The notes under the pieces are model-generated. The model ran no database searches and was not told where the DNA came from. It saw nothing but the letters and a program-made list of their open reading frames with translations. Below, piece by piece: positions 1-5,560 of a DNA stretch of 8,299 nt. A program made the translations under genes and the position numbers. This DNA comes from Fimimonas sp963619835. Its GTDB lineage: Bacteria; Bacillota; Clostridia; Christensenellales; CAG-314. The stretch spans positions 1 to 8,299 of the forward strand of contig CAVEYD010000045.1 of assembly GCA_963619835.1 (NCBI GenBank). Direction: 5' to 3'. The first letter of the stretch is position 1. Each line of letters starts with the position of its first letter.

Positions 1-44
1 GTTTATATGCTTACTTTCAAAAATCAATTAAAAATATCTAAAAA

Positions 45-1673
45 TTATTTAACTTTTTTCTTTAGATATTTTTTTGCCATCAAATTTTCCTTGTTTAGCA
101 AAATTTCGTCCAATTTTTCAACCGGAACATTAAATTTTTTCAAAGTTTTTAGTAGGTTTATGTCAAGTGACATGTGAATGTCGTTTTCAAAATCGCTGTC
201 ATGTCCAACCAATCTACTTTTTATCACAACAACCAGCGGACGCATTTGCACCCCGTAAAAATCAACCGCCTCAAAATCAAGTTCATTGTACGAAAGAGAA
301 AATTGTGGTGTCGAAAGCACTCGAGAAATTTTCTTTACTTTCGGTTGTTTTTTAGTCGTGTCAGACGTTTTTTCGCTTGCATTGTCCGTTTCTTTTTCGC
401 TTGCCACGTTTTTTTCACTGTTGACTTCTACAACAACGCCGTCATTATTGACGTCGTCAATGTCGCCACCGTCAACAGATTTTCCGTCATCGTCAGCGGT
501 AGTGCTATCTTTTCCGTTCGAGCCGTCTATGTTATCCAACTCAAAAATATCTTCTGCTTTGCCGCTTGCCTGTTTAATTTTTTCAAAAATCTCCTTCATT
601 TCTTCAGGCGAAAGCTCTTTTTCAACGTTTTGTCCGTCGTCGTCCACTTGCATAAAAGGCGGCACAATTCTGTAAAACTCAACACCCGTTTCGGTAAACT
701 TCATTTCGTAAGGGTTTGTGCTGTCGCTAAAACTGTCGGGATTTTCTTCTCTTTCTTTCTTTATTTGCGGTTCAATAACATCTCTAATTTCTTTTTTCAC
801 AAAGGCAGGCAACACTGTCGAGTCAAACGGAAAGTTTTTGCAGTAATTTTTGTAATATATTTTTTTAATCATTTTACTGCTCAAAATTGACCACACAATA
901 TCGGCAACCGTAATTATAAACAACACCCCTAAACCAATTGCAAACCCAACATCGTTAAGTACTTCGCAAGCGGTAAGCACCAACAAGACCACACAAAGTA
1001 CCACAACAACGGAAGAAATACAAATATTCAAAATTCTGTACCATTTAATTTTAGGCAAAGGTTGCATCAGTGCCGAAAATTTTGCAAAGTCGTTCGTTAG
1101 CGGAATTTCCACAAGTTTGTTGCAATTTAATCTGTAGATAAAAATCGCGCAAGCAATCACACCGATAGCGGCGGTTACGACAAACAAAATTTTCAAAGTC
1201 CTATTTACGTCGTCCAACTTCATGTTAATCACATCGTTGTAATCGGCAATCACGTTGTCGGTTGTGCCAATTTGAATTTTTTCTAATCCAAGCGCCCAAA
1301 CCGAATTGCTGTCCAACGAAACTTGTGGCACAACAACTTTAACGGCATGTCCAACAGGCATATACTCTTGCACAAACTCGTCAATCGTCAAACTTTGTCC
1401 GTTTTTTTCGTTCAAGTAGTCGCACAAAACAAAAACCGATACGCAGTAAGTGTTTTCTCCGTCTTTTATTGCAACTCTACCTTCCTCGCCGGCGACTTTA
1501 TTGTCAACAACCGTACCGACAATGGTGCTAACTTGTCCGCTCAAACTTGTATTTTTTGTTTTCGAAACAATCACATCGGCAATCACCAGCGAAACAAAAA
1601 GAAACACCAACACAAAAAACGCAATCAGCAATCTTTTTCTTTTCGGTGACGGCACCTGTACCAAATTTTTCAT
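45..1673 (-). CDS. Membrane protein of unknown function, four TM segments and acidic linker
   Basis: I do not recognise the family. The 542-residue product has four hydrophobic segments, at about residues 15-36, 161-180, 214-236 and 243-264. KRKR just before the first segment suggests a cytoplasmic N-terminus. Residues 38-160 would then lie outside the cell; they are rich in beta-type patterns (VGTVVDNKV, GRVAIKDG, HAVKVVVPQV) and might form a small OB-like or lipocalin-like domain, which is inference. The long tail from residue 265 would be cytoplasmic. It contains an Asp/Ser/Asn-rich low-complexity linker (about 375-437), then a folded-looking region (about 445-515) and a Lys-rich end. The start is the ATG at 1673, preceded by GAGAGGAG two bases upstream of it, a strong but tightly spaced ribosome binding site. 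It lies downstream of serS on the same strand, and a terminator-like hairpin is only 20 nt before its ATG, so transcription must pass through that hairpin. Real coding sequence is well supported; function is unknown. Confidence 0.85.
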   Translation of the reverse strand: MKNLVQVPSPKRKRLLIAFFVLVFLFVSLVIADVIVSKTKNTSLSGQVSTIVGTVVDNKVAGEEGRVAIKDGENTYCVSVFVLCDYLNEKNGQSLTIDEFVQEYMPVGHAVKVVVPQVSLDSNSVWALGLEKIQIGTTDNVIADYNDVINMKLDDVNRTLKILFVVTAAIGVIACAIFIYRLNCNKLVEIPLTNDFAKFSALMQPLPKIKWYRILNICISSVVVVLCVVLLVLTACEVLNDVGFAIGLGVLFIITVADIVWSILSSKMIKKIYYKNYCKNFPFDSTVLPAFVKKEIRDVIEPQIKKEREENPDSFSDSTNPYEMKFTETGVEFYRIVPPFMQVDDDGQNVEKELSPEEMKEIFEKIKQASGKAEDIFELDNIDGSNGKDSTTADDDGKSVDGGDIDDVNNDGVVVEVNSEKNVASEKETDNASEKTSDTTKKQPKVKKISRVLSTPQFSLSYNELDFEAVDFYGVQMRPLVVVIKSRLVGHDSDFENDIHMSLDINLLKTLKKFNVPVEKLDEILLNKENLMAKKYLKKKVK

Positions 1674-1691
1674 AGCTCCTCTCTATTCAAA

Positions 1692-1726
1692 ATAAGACGT
1701 GATTTTTATTCACGTCTTGTTTTTTT
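1692..1726. terminator. Bidirectional-looking hairpin terminator between serS and the membrane protein gene
   Basis: A perfect 9-bp stem, AAGACGTGA (1694-1702) and TCACGTCTT (1710-1718), closes a 7-nt loop. On the plus strand it is followed by GTTTTTTT, a classic U-run, although no plus-strand gene lies upstream. On the minus strand, the direction of both neighbouring genes, the stem ends CTT and is followed by ATTTT, giving a shorter U-run. It could end serS transcripts, block antisense transcription, or attenuate the membrane protein gene, whose SD starts about 11 nt beyond it. No convincing promoter fits between the hairpin and that SD. Confidence 0.7.
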
Positions 1727-1818
1727 CATCAATTTTTTTTTGCATAGCTAAAAATTTTGTTTTCAAATCTTTTTCATGCAAAAAACATTTTTTTCTAATA
1801 TTTTAATGTCTAACGATA

Positions 1819-3099
1819 TTATTTTTTAAGCGGTTCCAATTTTTCCATACCGCCCATGTACTTACGCAAAGCTTCAGGGATGGTAACGCTTCCGTCAGCA
1901 TTTTGATTTTGTTCCAAAATAGCAGGGAACACACGGCTTGTTGCAAGACCGCTTGCATTAAGTGTATGCATGTAGTCAAGTTTTCCGTCAGCTCGGCGAT
2001 AGCGCATGTTTCCACGTCTTGCTTGATAGTCCCTTGCGTTGCTTGCCGAAGAAACTTCCTTGTAAATATTCATTGACGGAATATAAATCTCAATGTCGTA
2101 AGTTCTTGCCATACTGTCAGAGCAGTCACCGGCAGCAAGTTTGCTCAGTTGATAGTGCAAGCCCAAGCCTTCCACAAGTCCGCAAGCCATTCCAACCATC
2201 TCTTCAAAAGCCTCGTCAGATTTATCCGGAGTGGTGTATTGAAACAACTCAACCTTGTTAAATTGATGTCCGCGAATCATTCCGCGTTCTTCTGCGCGGT
2301 AGCTACCTGCTTCTCTACGGAAGCAAGCCGAGTACCCAAAGTACTTTTTAGGCAAATCGCTTTCGTTAAGAATTTCGTCGCGGAACAAGTTTACAAGAGC
2401 TGTTTCAGCGGTAGGAAGCATAAATTTTCTGCCTTCTCCGTTAGCAATTTGGTAAACATCGTCCTCAAATTTAGGAAATTGACCTGCCGTAAGTCCGCAC
2501 TCGTAAGAGAGCATGTACGGAGGCAACATAAAGGTGTAGCCTTTTGCAATATGACTGTCAATAAAGTAGTTCAAAAGTGCCCACTCAAGACGTGCTCCAA
2601 GACCGGTGTAAATCCAACTTCCGTTTCCGGCAAGTTTAGCGCCACGTTCGTAGTCAATAAGTCCCAACGATTTTGCCAATTCCACGTGATCTTTCGGAGT
2701 AAAATCGTATTGAGGTTTAACGCCAAAAGTTTTAATAGGTTTGTTATTTTCCTTACCGCCTGCAAGCAAATCGTCGTCGGGCAAGTTAGGCAATCTCAAC
2801 ATAAAATCACGAATTTTATTGTTTACATTGTCAAGTTCGGCATCTTGTTCGGCAATTTTGTCGCCCAAAGCCTTCATTTCCTTGATTGTCGGTGCAACGT
2901 CCACGCCTTGTTTTTTAAGTTGCGGAATTTGTGCCGAAACCTTATTGCGTTCAGCCTTCATTTTTTCAACCGAAGCAATTATATTTTTACGTTGTTCGTC
3001 CCAAGCCAAAAGATCGGTAAAGTCAATGTCTTTTCCGCGCTTAAGATAGCGTTCACGAACCTTGTTTGCGTCTTGTCTAATTAGATTGATATCAATCAT
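1819..3099 (-). CDS. serS: Seryl-tRNA synthetase (SerRS, class II)
   Basis: This cytoplasmic enzyme activates serine with ATP and charges tRNA-Ser. The 426-residue length is normal for bacterial SerRS. Residues 1-100 form the N-terminal domain with the long antiparallel coiled-coil arm (about 30-100) that grips the long variable arm of tRNA-Ser. The catalytic domain shows motif 1 near 169-195 (GARLEWALLNYF, GYTFMLPP), the serine-binding TAE at 230-232, motif 2 at 260-284 (FRREAGSYRAEERG, RGHQFNKVE) and motif 3 at 378-395 (LNASGLATSRVFPAILEQ). The stretch SSASNARDYQARRGN (350-364) and NASGLATSR replace the more familiar SSCSN and NGSGLAVGR forms, so this is a variant subgroup, but the key residues are kept. 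The ATG at 3099 has GAGGG seven bases upstream. A good promoter lies at 3149-3177, giving a leader of only about 40 nt. That is too short for a T-box, so tRNA-responsive attenuation is not seen here. Confidence 0.98.
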   Translation of the reverse strand: MIDINLIRQDANKVRERYLKRGKDIDFTDLLAWDEQRKNIIASVEKMKAERNKVSAQIPQLKKQGVDVAPTIKEMKALGDKIAEQDAELDNVNNKIRDFMLRLPNLPDDDLLAGGKENNKPIKTFGVKPQYDFTPKDHVELAKSLGLIDYERGAKLAGNGSWIYTGLGARLEWALLNYFIDSHIAKGYTFMLPPYMLSYECGLTAGQFPKFEDDVYQIANGEGRKFMLPTAETALVNLFRDEILNESDLPKKYFGYSACFRREAGSYRAEERGMIRGHQFNKVELFQYTTPDKSDEAFEEMVGMACGLVEGLGLHYQLSKLAAGDCSDSMARTYDIEIYIPSMNIYKEVSSASNARDYQARRGNMRYRRADGKLDYMHTLNASGLATSRVFPAILEQNQNADGSVTIPEALRKYMGGMEKLEPLKK

Positions 3100-3148
3100 A
3101 TTACTACCCTCATTTTAATTCCCGCAAGGGAACATTTATTCACCGATA

Positions 3149-3177
3149 ATTTTACCACACTACAAAATAAATTGCAA
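3149..3177 (-). promoter_or_regulatory. Sigma-A type promoter of serS
   Basis: Read on the minus strand: -35 TTGCAA (3172-3177), a 17-nt spacer ending in TGTGG, and -10 TAAAAT (3149-3154). Transcription would start near 3142. The resulting leader holds one small hairpin, TTCCC-TTGC-GGGAA (3119-3132), and the SD; there is no T-box sequence. Confidence 0.75.
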
Positions 3178-3218
3178 TTATTTTATTTACATGCAATATT
3201 TTTTATATAATTTGCAAG

Positions 3219-3324
3219 ATACTTTATAAAACACAATACTTTTATACAATGCAAGACATTTGCACAACACAATACTTTTTGCTCAACGTACAAAAGTTTT
3301 ATATATTGTCCAATGCTTTTTATA
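3219..3324. repeat. Degenerate AT-rich repeat, about 18-nt period, in the serS/GDPD spacer
   Basis: The 358-nt spacer between the GDPD stop (3458) and the serS start (3099) holds the serS promoter and this repeat. A 13-nt exact copy, ACACAATACTTTT, occurs at 3231-3243 and 3267-3279. Weaker copies of ATACTTT(T)ATA occur near 3219, 3291 and 3313. Spacings are 17, 36, about 19 and about 22 nt, so an irregular period near 18 is suggested. No reading frame or stable hairpin explains it. I see nothing else in 3325-3457, not even a clear terminator for the phosphodiesterase gene. Confidence 0.4.
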
Positions 3325-3457
3325 TAGCCACACAACATTATTTTTTAGTGAAAAGCCCCTGTTTTTAGCCAAACGACAATTTTTAACTCAAACAAAGTTT
3401 TTTCAGTCAAGCATTTTTATTTTAAGTGGTGCAAAAAATCTGCAATTTACTGCAACT

Positions 3458-4165
3458 TTATTCCAAAATATTGCTTGTTATGTAATTGACGCCCAGTTTA
3501 ACAAGGTTTTCCCCGTCAGCTTTTTCGTTCACAGTCCAACAATTTATCTCAATTTTGTTTTGTTTAAGCAGTTTAATCGTGTTTTCGTTCAATGCAGAAA
3601 ATTCCACATCAATTCCCGCCCCAAACCGATTGCAAAAACTAACAACATCATCGTCAATATTGCAAGTCAAAAATTGCAATTTACTGTTCGGAAACAATTT
3701 TCTCATATTTTCAATGTTTTTACTAGCAAACGAAATATACACAATGTTTTCGCTCATACCGCAATTTTCAACAATTTTCACAACTTTAACAAGATTTTCC
3801 GTCGAAAATTCGTTTTTAAATTCCAAAATTGCAACTTTTTTGTATTTATTGCACACTTCAAGATATTCCTCAAGTGTCGGCACAACGTACTGTTTTCCGT
3901 TTTTGTTTAGACAAACTTTTCGCACAAAATCAAATTCGCAATCGCAGATATTTTTGTCCACGCCCCAAACTCGCAACAAATTGTCATCGTGATGCACAAC
4001 AAATTTTCCGTCTTTTGTCACATGCACATCGGTTTCAATTCCAAAGTAGCTTTTTTTTCCTGCAAGAACAAATGCATCAACGGTATTTTCAATTTCAATA
4101 CCGCTAACCCCTCTGTGCGCAATCATTTTTACATTTTTCTTATCAATCTTTATTGTTTCAGTCAT
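3458..4165 (-). CDS. Glycerophosphodiester phosphodiesterase family protein (GDPD)
   Basis: Members of this family hydrolyse glycerophosphodiesters to glycerol-3-phosphate and an alcohol, using a metal ion in a TIM-barrel. The 235-residue product is the size of cytoplasmic UgpQ-type enzymes; no signal peptide or membrane segment is seen. Family signatures are HRG (H17, R18), E44 and D46 in GIETDVHVTKDG, the second catalytic histidine in HHDDNLLR (H59), E115 and K117 in ILEFKNE, and the barrel end NCWTVNE...GVNYITSN (208-232). All expected catalytic residues are present, so it should be active; the substrate cannot be told. The ATG at 4165 is poorly served: the nearest SD-like AAAAAAGG is about 15 nt away. 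The stop codon of the endonuclease stub upstream lies one base before the ATG (TAAAATG), as in translationally coupled gene pairs. A later start at Met14, just before the HRG motif, has no better SD. Confidence 0.92.
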   Translation of the reverse strand: MTETIKIDKKNVKMIAHRGVSGIEIENTVDAFVLAGKKSYFGIETDVHVTKDGKFVVHHDDNLLRVWGVDKNICDCEFDFVRKVCLNKNGKQYVVPTLEEYLEVCNKYKKVAILEFKNEFSTENLVKVVKIVENCGMSENIVYISFASKNIENMRKLFPNSKLQFLTCNIDDDVVSFCNRFGAGIDVEFSALNENTIKLLKQNKIEINCWTVNEKADGENLVKLGVNYITSNILE

Positions 4166-4166
4166 T

Positions 4167-4312
4167 TTATTTTTGATTATCCTTTTTTAATCTACTTAGT
4201 TTTAGTGATAAATCATTTTTGCATATTAATTTGATGTCATACTTTTTTGCAAGATTAATCGCAGCAGTTGTAAAAGCAAATGCAGAGGTTACAACGTAGC
4301 CACGTTTTGCAT
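4167..4312 (-). pseudogene. C-terminal stub of an Mrr-type restriction endonuclease domain protein
   Basis: On the minus strand, 47 sense codons read from GCA at 4308-4310 to the TAA at 4167-4169. They include GYVVTSAFAFTT, AAINLAKKYDIKLI and KNDLSLKL. This matches the pattern that ends Mrr_cat (PF04471) nuclease domains: a beta strand ending VVT, an F-T-x-x-A helix ending LAK, a strand with an I/V-x-L core, then a D-x-L helix. The catalytic D...ExK part would lie upstream and is absent. The frame stays open back through the terminator into the tRNA 3' end, but has no start codon and no sensible protein there. The stub therefore appears cut at, or replaced by, the tRNA-Leu/terminator block. 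Its stop is one base from the GDPD ATG, which suggests the intact gene once preceded GDPD in an operon. The family call rests on pattern matching of a short piece. Confidence 0.55.
4223..4252 (-). promoter_or_regulatory. Possible promoter for the GDPD gene inside the endonuclease stub
   Basis: On the minus strand: TTGCAA (4247-4252), an 18-nt spacer, then TAATAT (4223-4228), a four-of-six match to the -10 consensus. It is the best candidate between the tRNA terminator and GDPD, which otherwise has no promoter. The match is modest in AT-rich DNA. Confidence 0.3.
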
Positions 4313-4340
4313 AAAAAAAACGAACTCGTTTTTGAGTTCG
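4313..4340 (-). terminator. Rho-independent terminator of the tRNA-Leu unit
   Basis: On the minus strand CGAACTC (4334-4340), a 6-nt loop, GAGTTCG (4321-4327), then eight Ts (4320-4313). It starts seven bases after the CCA of the partial tRNA copy. Stem, position and T-run are all typical. Confidence 0.92.
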
Positions 4341-4347
4341 CTTTTCT

Positions 4348-4359
4348 TGGTGCGAGATG
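4348..4359 (-). tRNA. 3' end of a tRNA-Leu copy, cut by the assembly gap
   Basis: Twelve bases adjoining the Ns read CATCTCGCACCA on the minus strand: the last T-stem-region base, the acceptor 3' strand, the discriminator A and CCA. They are identical to the end of the complete tRNA-Leu at 4506-4588. This is either a second tandem tRNA-Leu whose body lies in the gap, or the same tRNA end appearing in two contigs that really overlap. Confidence 0.6.
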
Positions 4360-4499
4360 NNNNNNNNNNNNNNNNNNNNNNNNNNNNNNNNNNNNNNNNN
4401 NNNNNNNNNNNNNNNNNNNNNNNNNNNNNNNNNNNNNNNNNNNNNNNNNNNNNNNNNNNNNNNNNNNNNNNNNNNNNNNNNNNNNNNNNNNNNNNNNNN
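4360..4499. other. Assembly gap of 140 Ns
   Basis: The bases are unknown. The 18 bases on its left (4342-4359) are identical to the 18 bases that begin at its right edge (4500-4517), so the gap lies between two copies of a tRNA-Leu 3' end. Its true length may be anything, including zero. Confidence 0.99.
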
Positions 4500-4505
4500 T
4501 TTTCT

Positions 4506-4588
4506 TGGTGCGAGATGTGAGACTTGAACTCACACGGTCTCCCACACGCCCCTTAAACGTGCGCGTCTGCCGATTCCGCCAATCTCGC
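4506..4588 (-). tRNA. tRNA-Leu, anticodon AAG
   Basis: All parts of a class II tRNA can be drawn on the minus strand. The acceptor GCGAGAT pairs with ATCTCGC. TG is followed by a D-arm GCGG-AATCGGCAGA-CGC. The anticodon stem CACGT/GCGTG encloses loop TTAAGGG with U33 and anticodon AAG (4552-4554). A short leucine-type variable arm with GG-AGA-CC follows, then T-arm GTGAG-TTCAAGT-CTCAC, discriminator A and an encoded CCA. It reads CUU, plus CUC and others if A34 is deaminated to inosine. A34 is unusual for bacterial leucine tRNAs, which mostly carry GAG, UAG, CAG, UAA or CAA. Its promoter is at 4600-4628. The terminator at 4313-4340 follows either this copy directly (if the gap is false) or a second copy. 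Confidence 0.97.
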
Positions 4589-4599
4589 ATTGCCTATTT

Positions 4600-4628
4600 A
4601 TGATAGTGGATTTTTAATTTTTTGTCAA
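4600..4628 (-). promoter_or_regulatory. Strong promoter of tRNA-Leu
   Basis: On the minus strand: consensus -35 TTGACA (4623-4628), 17-nt spacer, -10 TATCAT (4600-4605, five of six). The mature tRNA begins 11 nt after the -10, leaving only a very short 5' leader to be trimmed, as expected for a stable RNA gene. Confidence 0.88.
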
Positions 4629-4670
4629 ATGTTTTATGCAAAAATGTTTTATTCTTTTTCACAAATTGTA

Positions 4671-4689
4671 GTGGTGCATTATGCGCCGC
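4671..4689. repeat. Compact inverted repeat after the DUF4364 gene
   Basis: GTGGTGCAT-T-ATGCGCCGC lies 27 nt past the DUF4364 stop. As plus-strand RNA it pairs fully with two G-U wobbles. As minus-strand RNA, the sense of DUF4364, these become C-A mismatches, and no U-run follows. It is therefore a poor terminator for DUF4364, although it is the only hairpin there. Confidence 0.35.
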
Positions 4690-4715
4690 AAAATTGTTGT
4701 CTAAGTTTTCCGTAA

Positions 4716-5258
4716 TCAATCTTGTTCTACAATTGTTTCGTTAATTTTACGGTAAACTGTCGGAGCTTTTTCCTGCCAAGTACGTTCGATATTTTTAGCA
4801 ATAGCCCTTGTCATCACGTTCAACTTAAGTTCCAAAGTTGTTTTAGTTGGTTCAACAATTTTCAAAAGCACGTCGTAAGTGCCGTCCGGACATTTTGTAT
4901 ATGTCGCAACATAATCTTGTCTACGGCGATAGTCAATTCTTTTTTTCTTGATATCGTCAGCAATCATTTGACGTACACTTGACGGAATTCTTGTGTAAAA
5001 ATTGTTTAAGCACCATCTACCTTCGGTTGTAAGGTCAAAAAGTTCCTCTCCTCCGCCGTTAGGGACGCTTTTGTAAATAAACCCGTTTTGCACAATATCG
5101 TACAAAGTTTGCTTACAGTTGGTAAAATCTATCCAGTTATTTTTATAGCAGCACAAGTCCAAAACGGTAGCTTCGGTAAGTGGTGCTTCCATTTTATCAA
5201 ACACAAACAGCAAAATAAGTTTATTTTGAGTGGTGTCTTGCGTGATACCGGATTGCAT
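4716..5258 (-). CDS. DUF4364 family protein, probable winged-helix regulator
   Basis: The 180-residue product matches the DUF4364 layout. An N-terminal helical part, NKLILLFVFDKMEAPLTE (12-29), resembles the NK-lilL...plT opening of the family. A wing-like turn, ELFDLTTEGRWCLNNF (72-87), corresponds to the y-iT-eG-l--f pattern of winged-helix proteins. Then come RIPSSVRQMI (90-99) and a C-terminal beta-rich half, YDVLLKIVE...LELKLNV, ending in the conserved helix AKNIERTWQEKAPTVYRKI (154-172). The length is typical. No enzyme motif is visible; a DNA-binding or transcription role is inferred from the wing-like fold, and the family's function is not established. The ATG at 5258 has a strong AAGGGGG site five bases upstream. 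Its promoter is at 5333-5361, inside a region with inverted and direct repeats that might be an operator. It diverges from the unknown gene at 5561. Confidence 0.88.
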   Translation of the reverse strand: MQSGITQDTTQNKLILLFVFDKMEAPLTEATVLDLCCYKNNWIDFTNCKQTLYDIVQNGFIYKSVPNGGGEELFDLTTEGRWCLNNFYTRIPSSVRQMIADDIKKKRIDYRRRQDYVATYTKCPDGTYDVLLKIVEPTKTTLELKLNVMTRAIAKNIERTWQEKAPTVYRKINETIVEQD

Positions 5259-5332
5259 ATTTTCCCCCTTGTAAGATTTTTTTTGCTCGGGTTAATTTTA
5301 ACAGGCATTTTTTAACGGCAAAAGCATTTATT

Positions 5333-5361
5333 ATTATACAGCAAAACTTGTTTTAATACAA
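5333..5361 (-). promoter_or_regulatory. Promoter of the DUF4364 gene
   Basis: On the minus strand: -35 TTGTAT (5356-5361), 17-nt spacer, consensus -10 TATAAT (5333-5338). The leader to the ATG at 5258 is about 70 nt, with the SD at its end. The -10 is excellent; the -35 matches only its first three bases. Confidence 0.65.
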
Positions 5362-5386
5362 CAGTTTTGCAAAATATTACAGCAAA
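5337..5386. promoter_or_regulatory. Possible operator: inverted repeat flanked by direct repeats
   Basis: GCAAAACT (5341-5348) and AGTTTTGC (5363-5370) form a perfect inverted repeat, extended by GTT/AAC after a one-base bulge. It covers the spacer and -35 of the DUF4364 promoter. TACAGCAAA occurs at 5337-5345 and again at 5378-5386, 41 bp apart. The placement suits a regulator site, perhaps for DUF4364 itself; this is inference. The rest of 5259-5560 holds the two promoters and leaders. Confidence 0.35.
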
Positions 5387-5439
5387 TTTTTGTCTCAAAT
5401 AATTTTCAATTTTATTGTTGTGTTTTTTTTCAAAAACTA

Positions 5440-5469
5440 TTTTCAAAAGACGTTTCGTTGTGTTATAAT
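5440..5469 (+). promoter_or_regulatory. Extended -10 promoter of the gene at 5561
   Basis: TGTTATAAT (5461-5469) is a perfect extended -10 (TGnTATAAT). TTTTCA (5440-5445) is a possible -35 with an 18-nt spacer. It overlaps an in-frame ATG at 5468, so that ATG cannot be translated from this promoter, which supports the start at 5561 and a leader of about 85 nt. Confidence 0.75.
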
Positions 5470-5560
5470 GTTTAAGTTAAAGTGGAATTTTTCAAAAATA
5501 TCCCAAAAAGATAAAACAAATCTTAGCAAATATCTTACAAAAAAAGACACAAGGGCAAAC

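Noticed and set aside
174..890. Plus-strand open frame of 238 codons opposite the membrane protein gene
   Set aside because: It is a shadow of the opposite strand with Phe- and Val-rich sequence and no start signals.
1710..1745. An 11-codon minus-strand frame (MQKKIDEKNKT) ending inside the hairpin before the membrane protein gene, like a leader peptide
   Set aside because: It has no SD, and its Lys codons simply reflect an A-rich stretch; there is no sign of regulatory codon runs for an amino acid linked to the gene.
2149..3084. Plus-strand open frame of 311 codons opposite serS
   Set aside because: It is antisense to a certain gene, has no SD or domain pattern, and is explained by codon bias of serS on the other strand.
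3260..3910. Plus-strand open frame of 216 codons across the serS/GDPD spacer and the end of GDPD
   Set aside because: Its product is Phe/Asn/Lys-rich, with no family pattern; it overlaps the well-supported GDPD gene in antisense.
4255..4590. Minus-strand open frame running through the tRNA, the Ns and the terminator
   Set aside because: It counts unknown bases as coding and translates a tRNA and a terminator; the protein-like signal is in a different frame (4167-4312).
4671..4689. Terminator of the DUF4364 gene
   Set aside because: In the sense strand of that gene the stem has two C-A mismatches and no U-run; I kept it only as an inverted repeat.
5390..5560. Longer N-terminus for the unknown protein (TTG at 5390 or ATG at 5468)
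   Set aside because: A perfect extended -10 overlaps the ATG at 5468, and the only good SD is before 5561.
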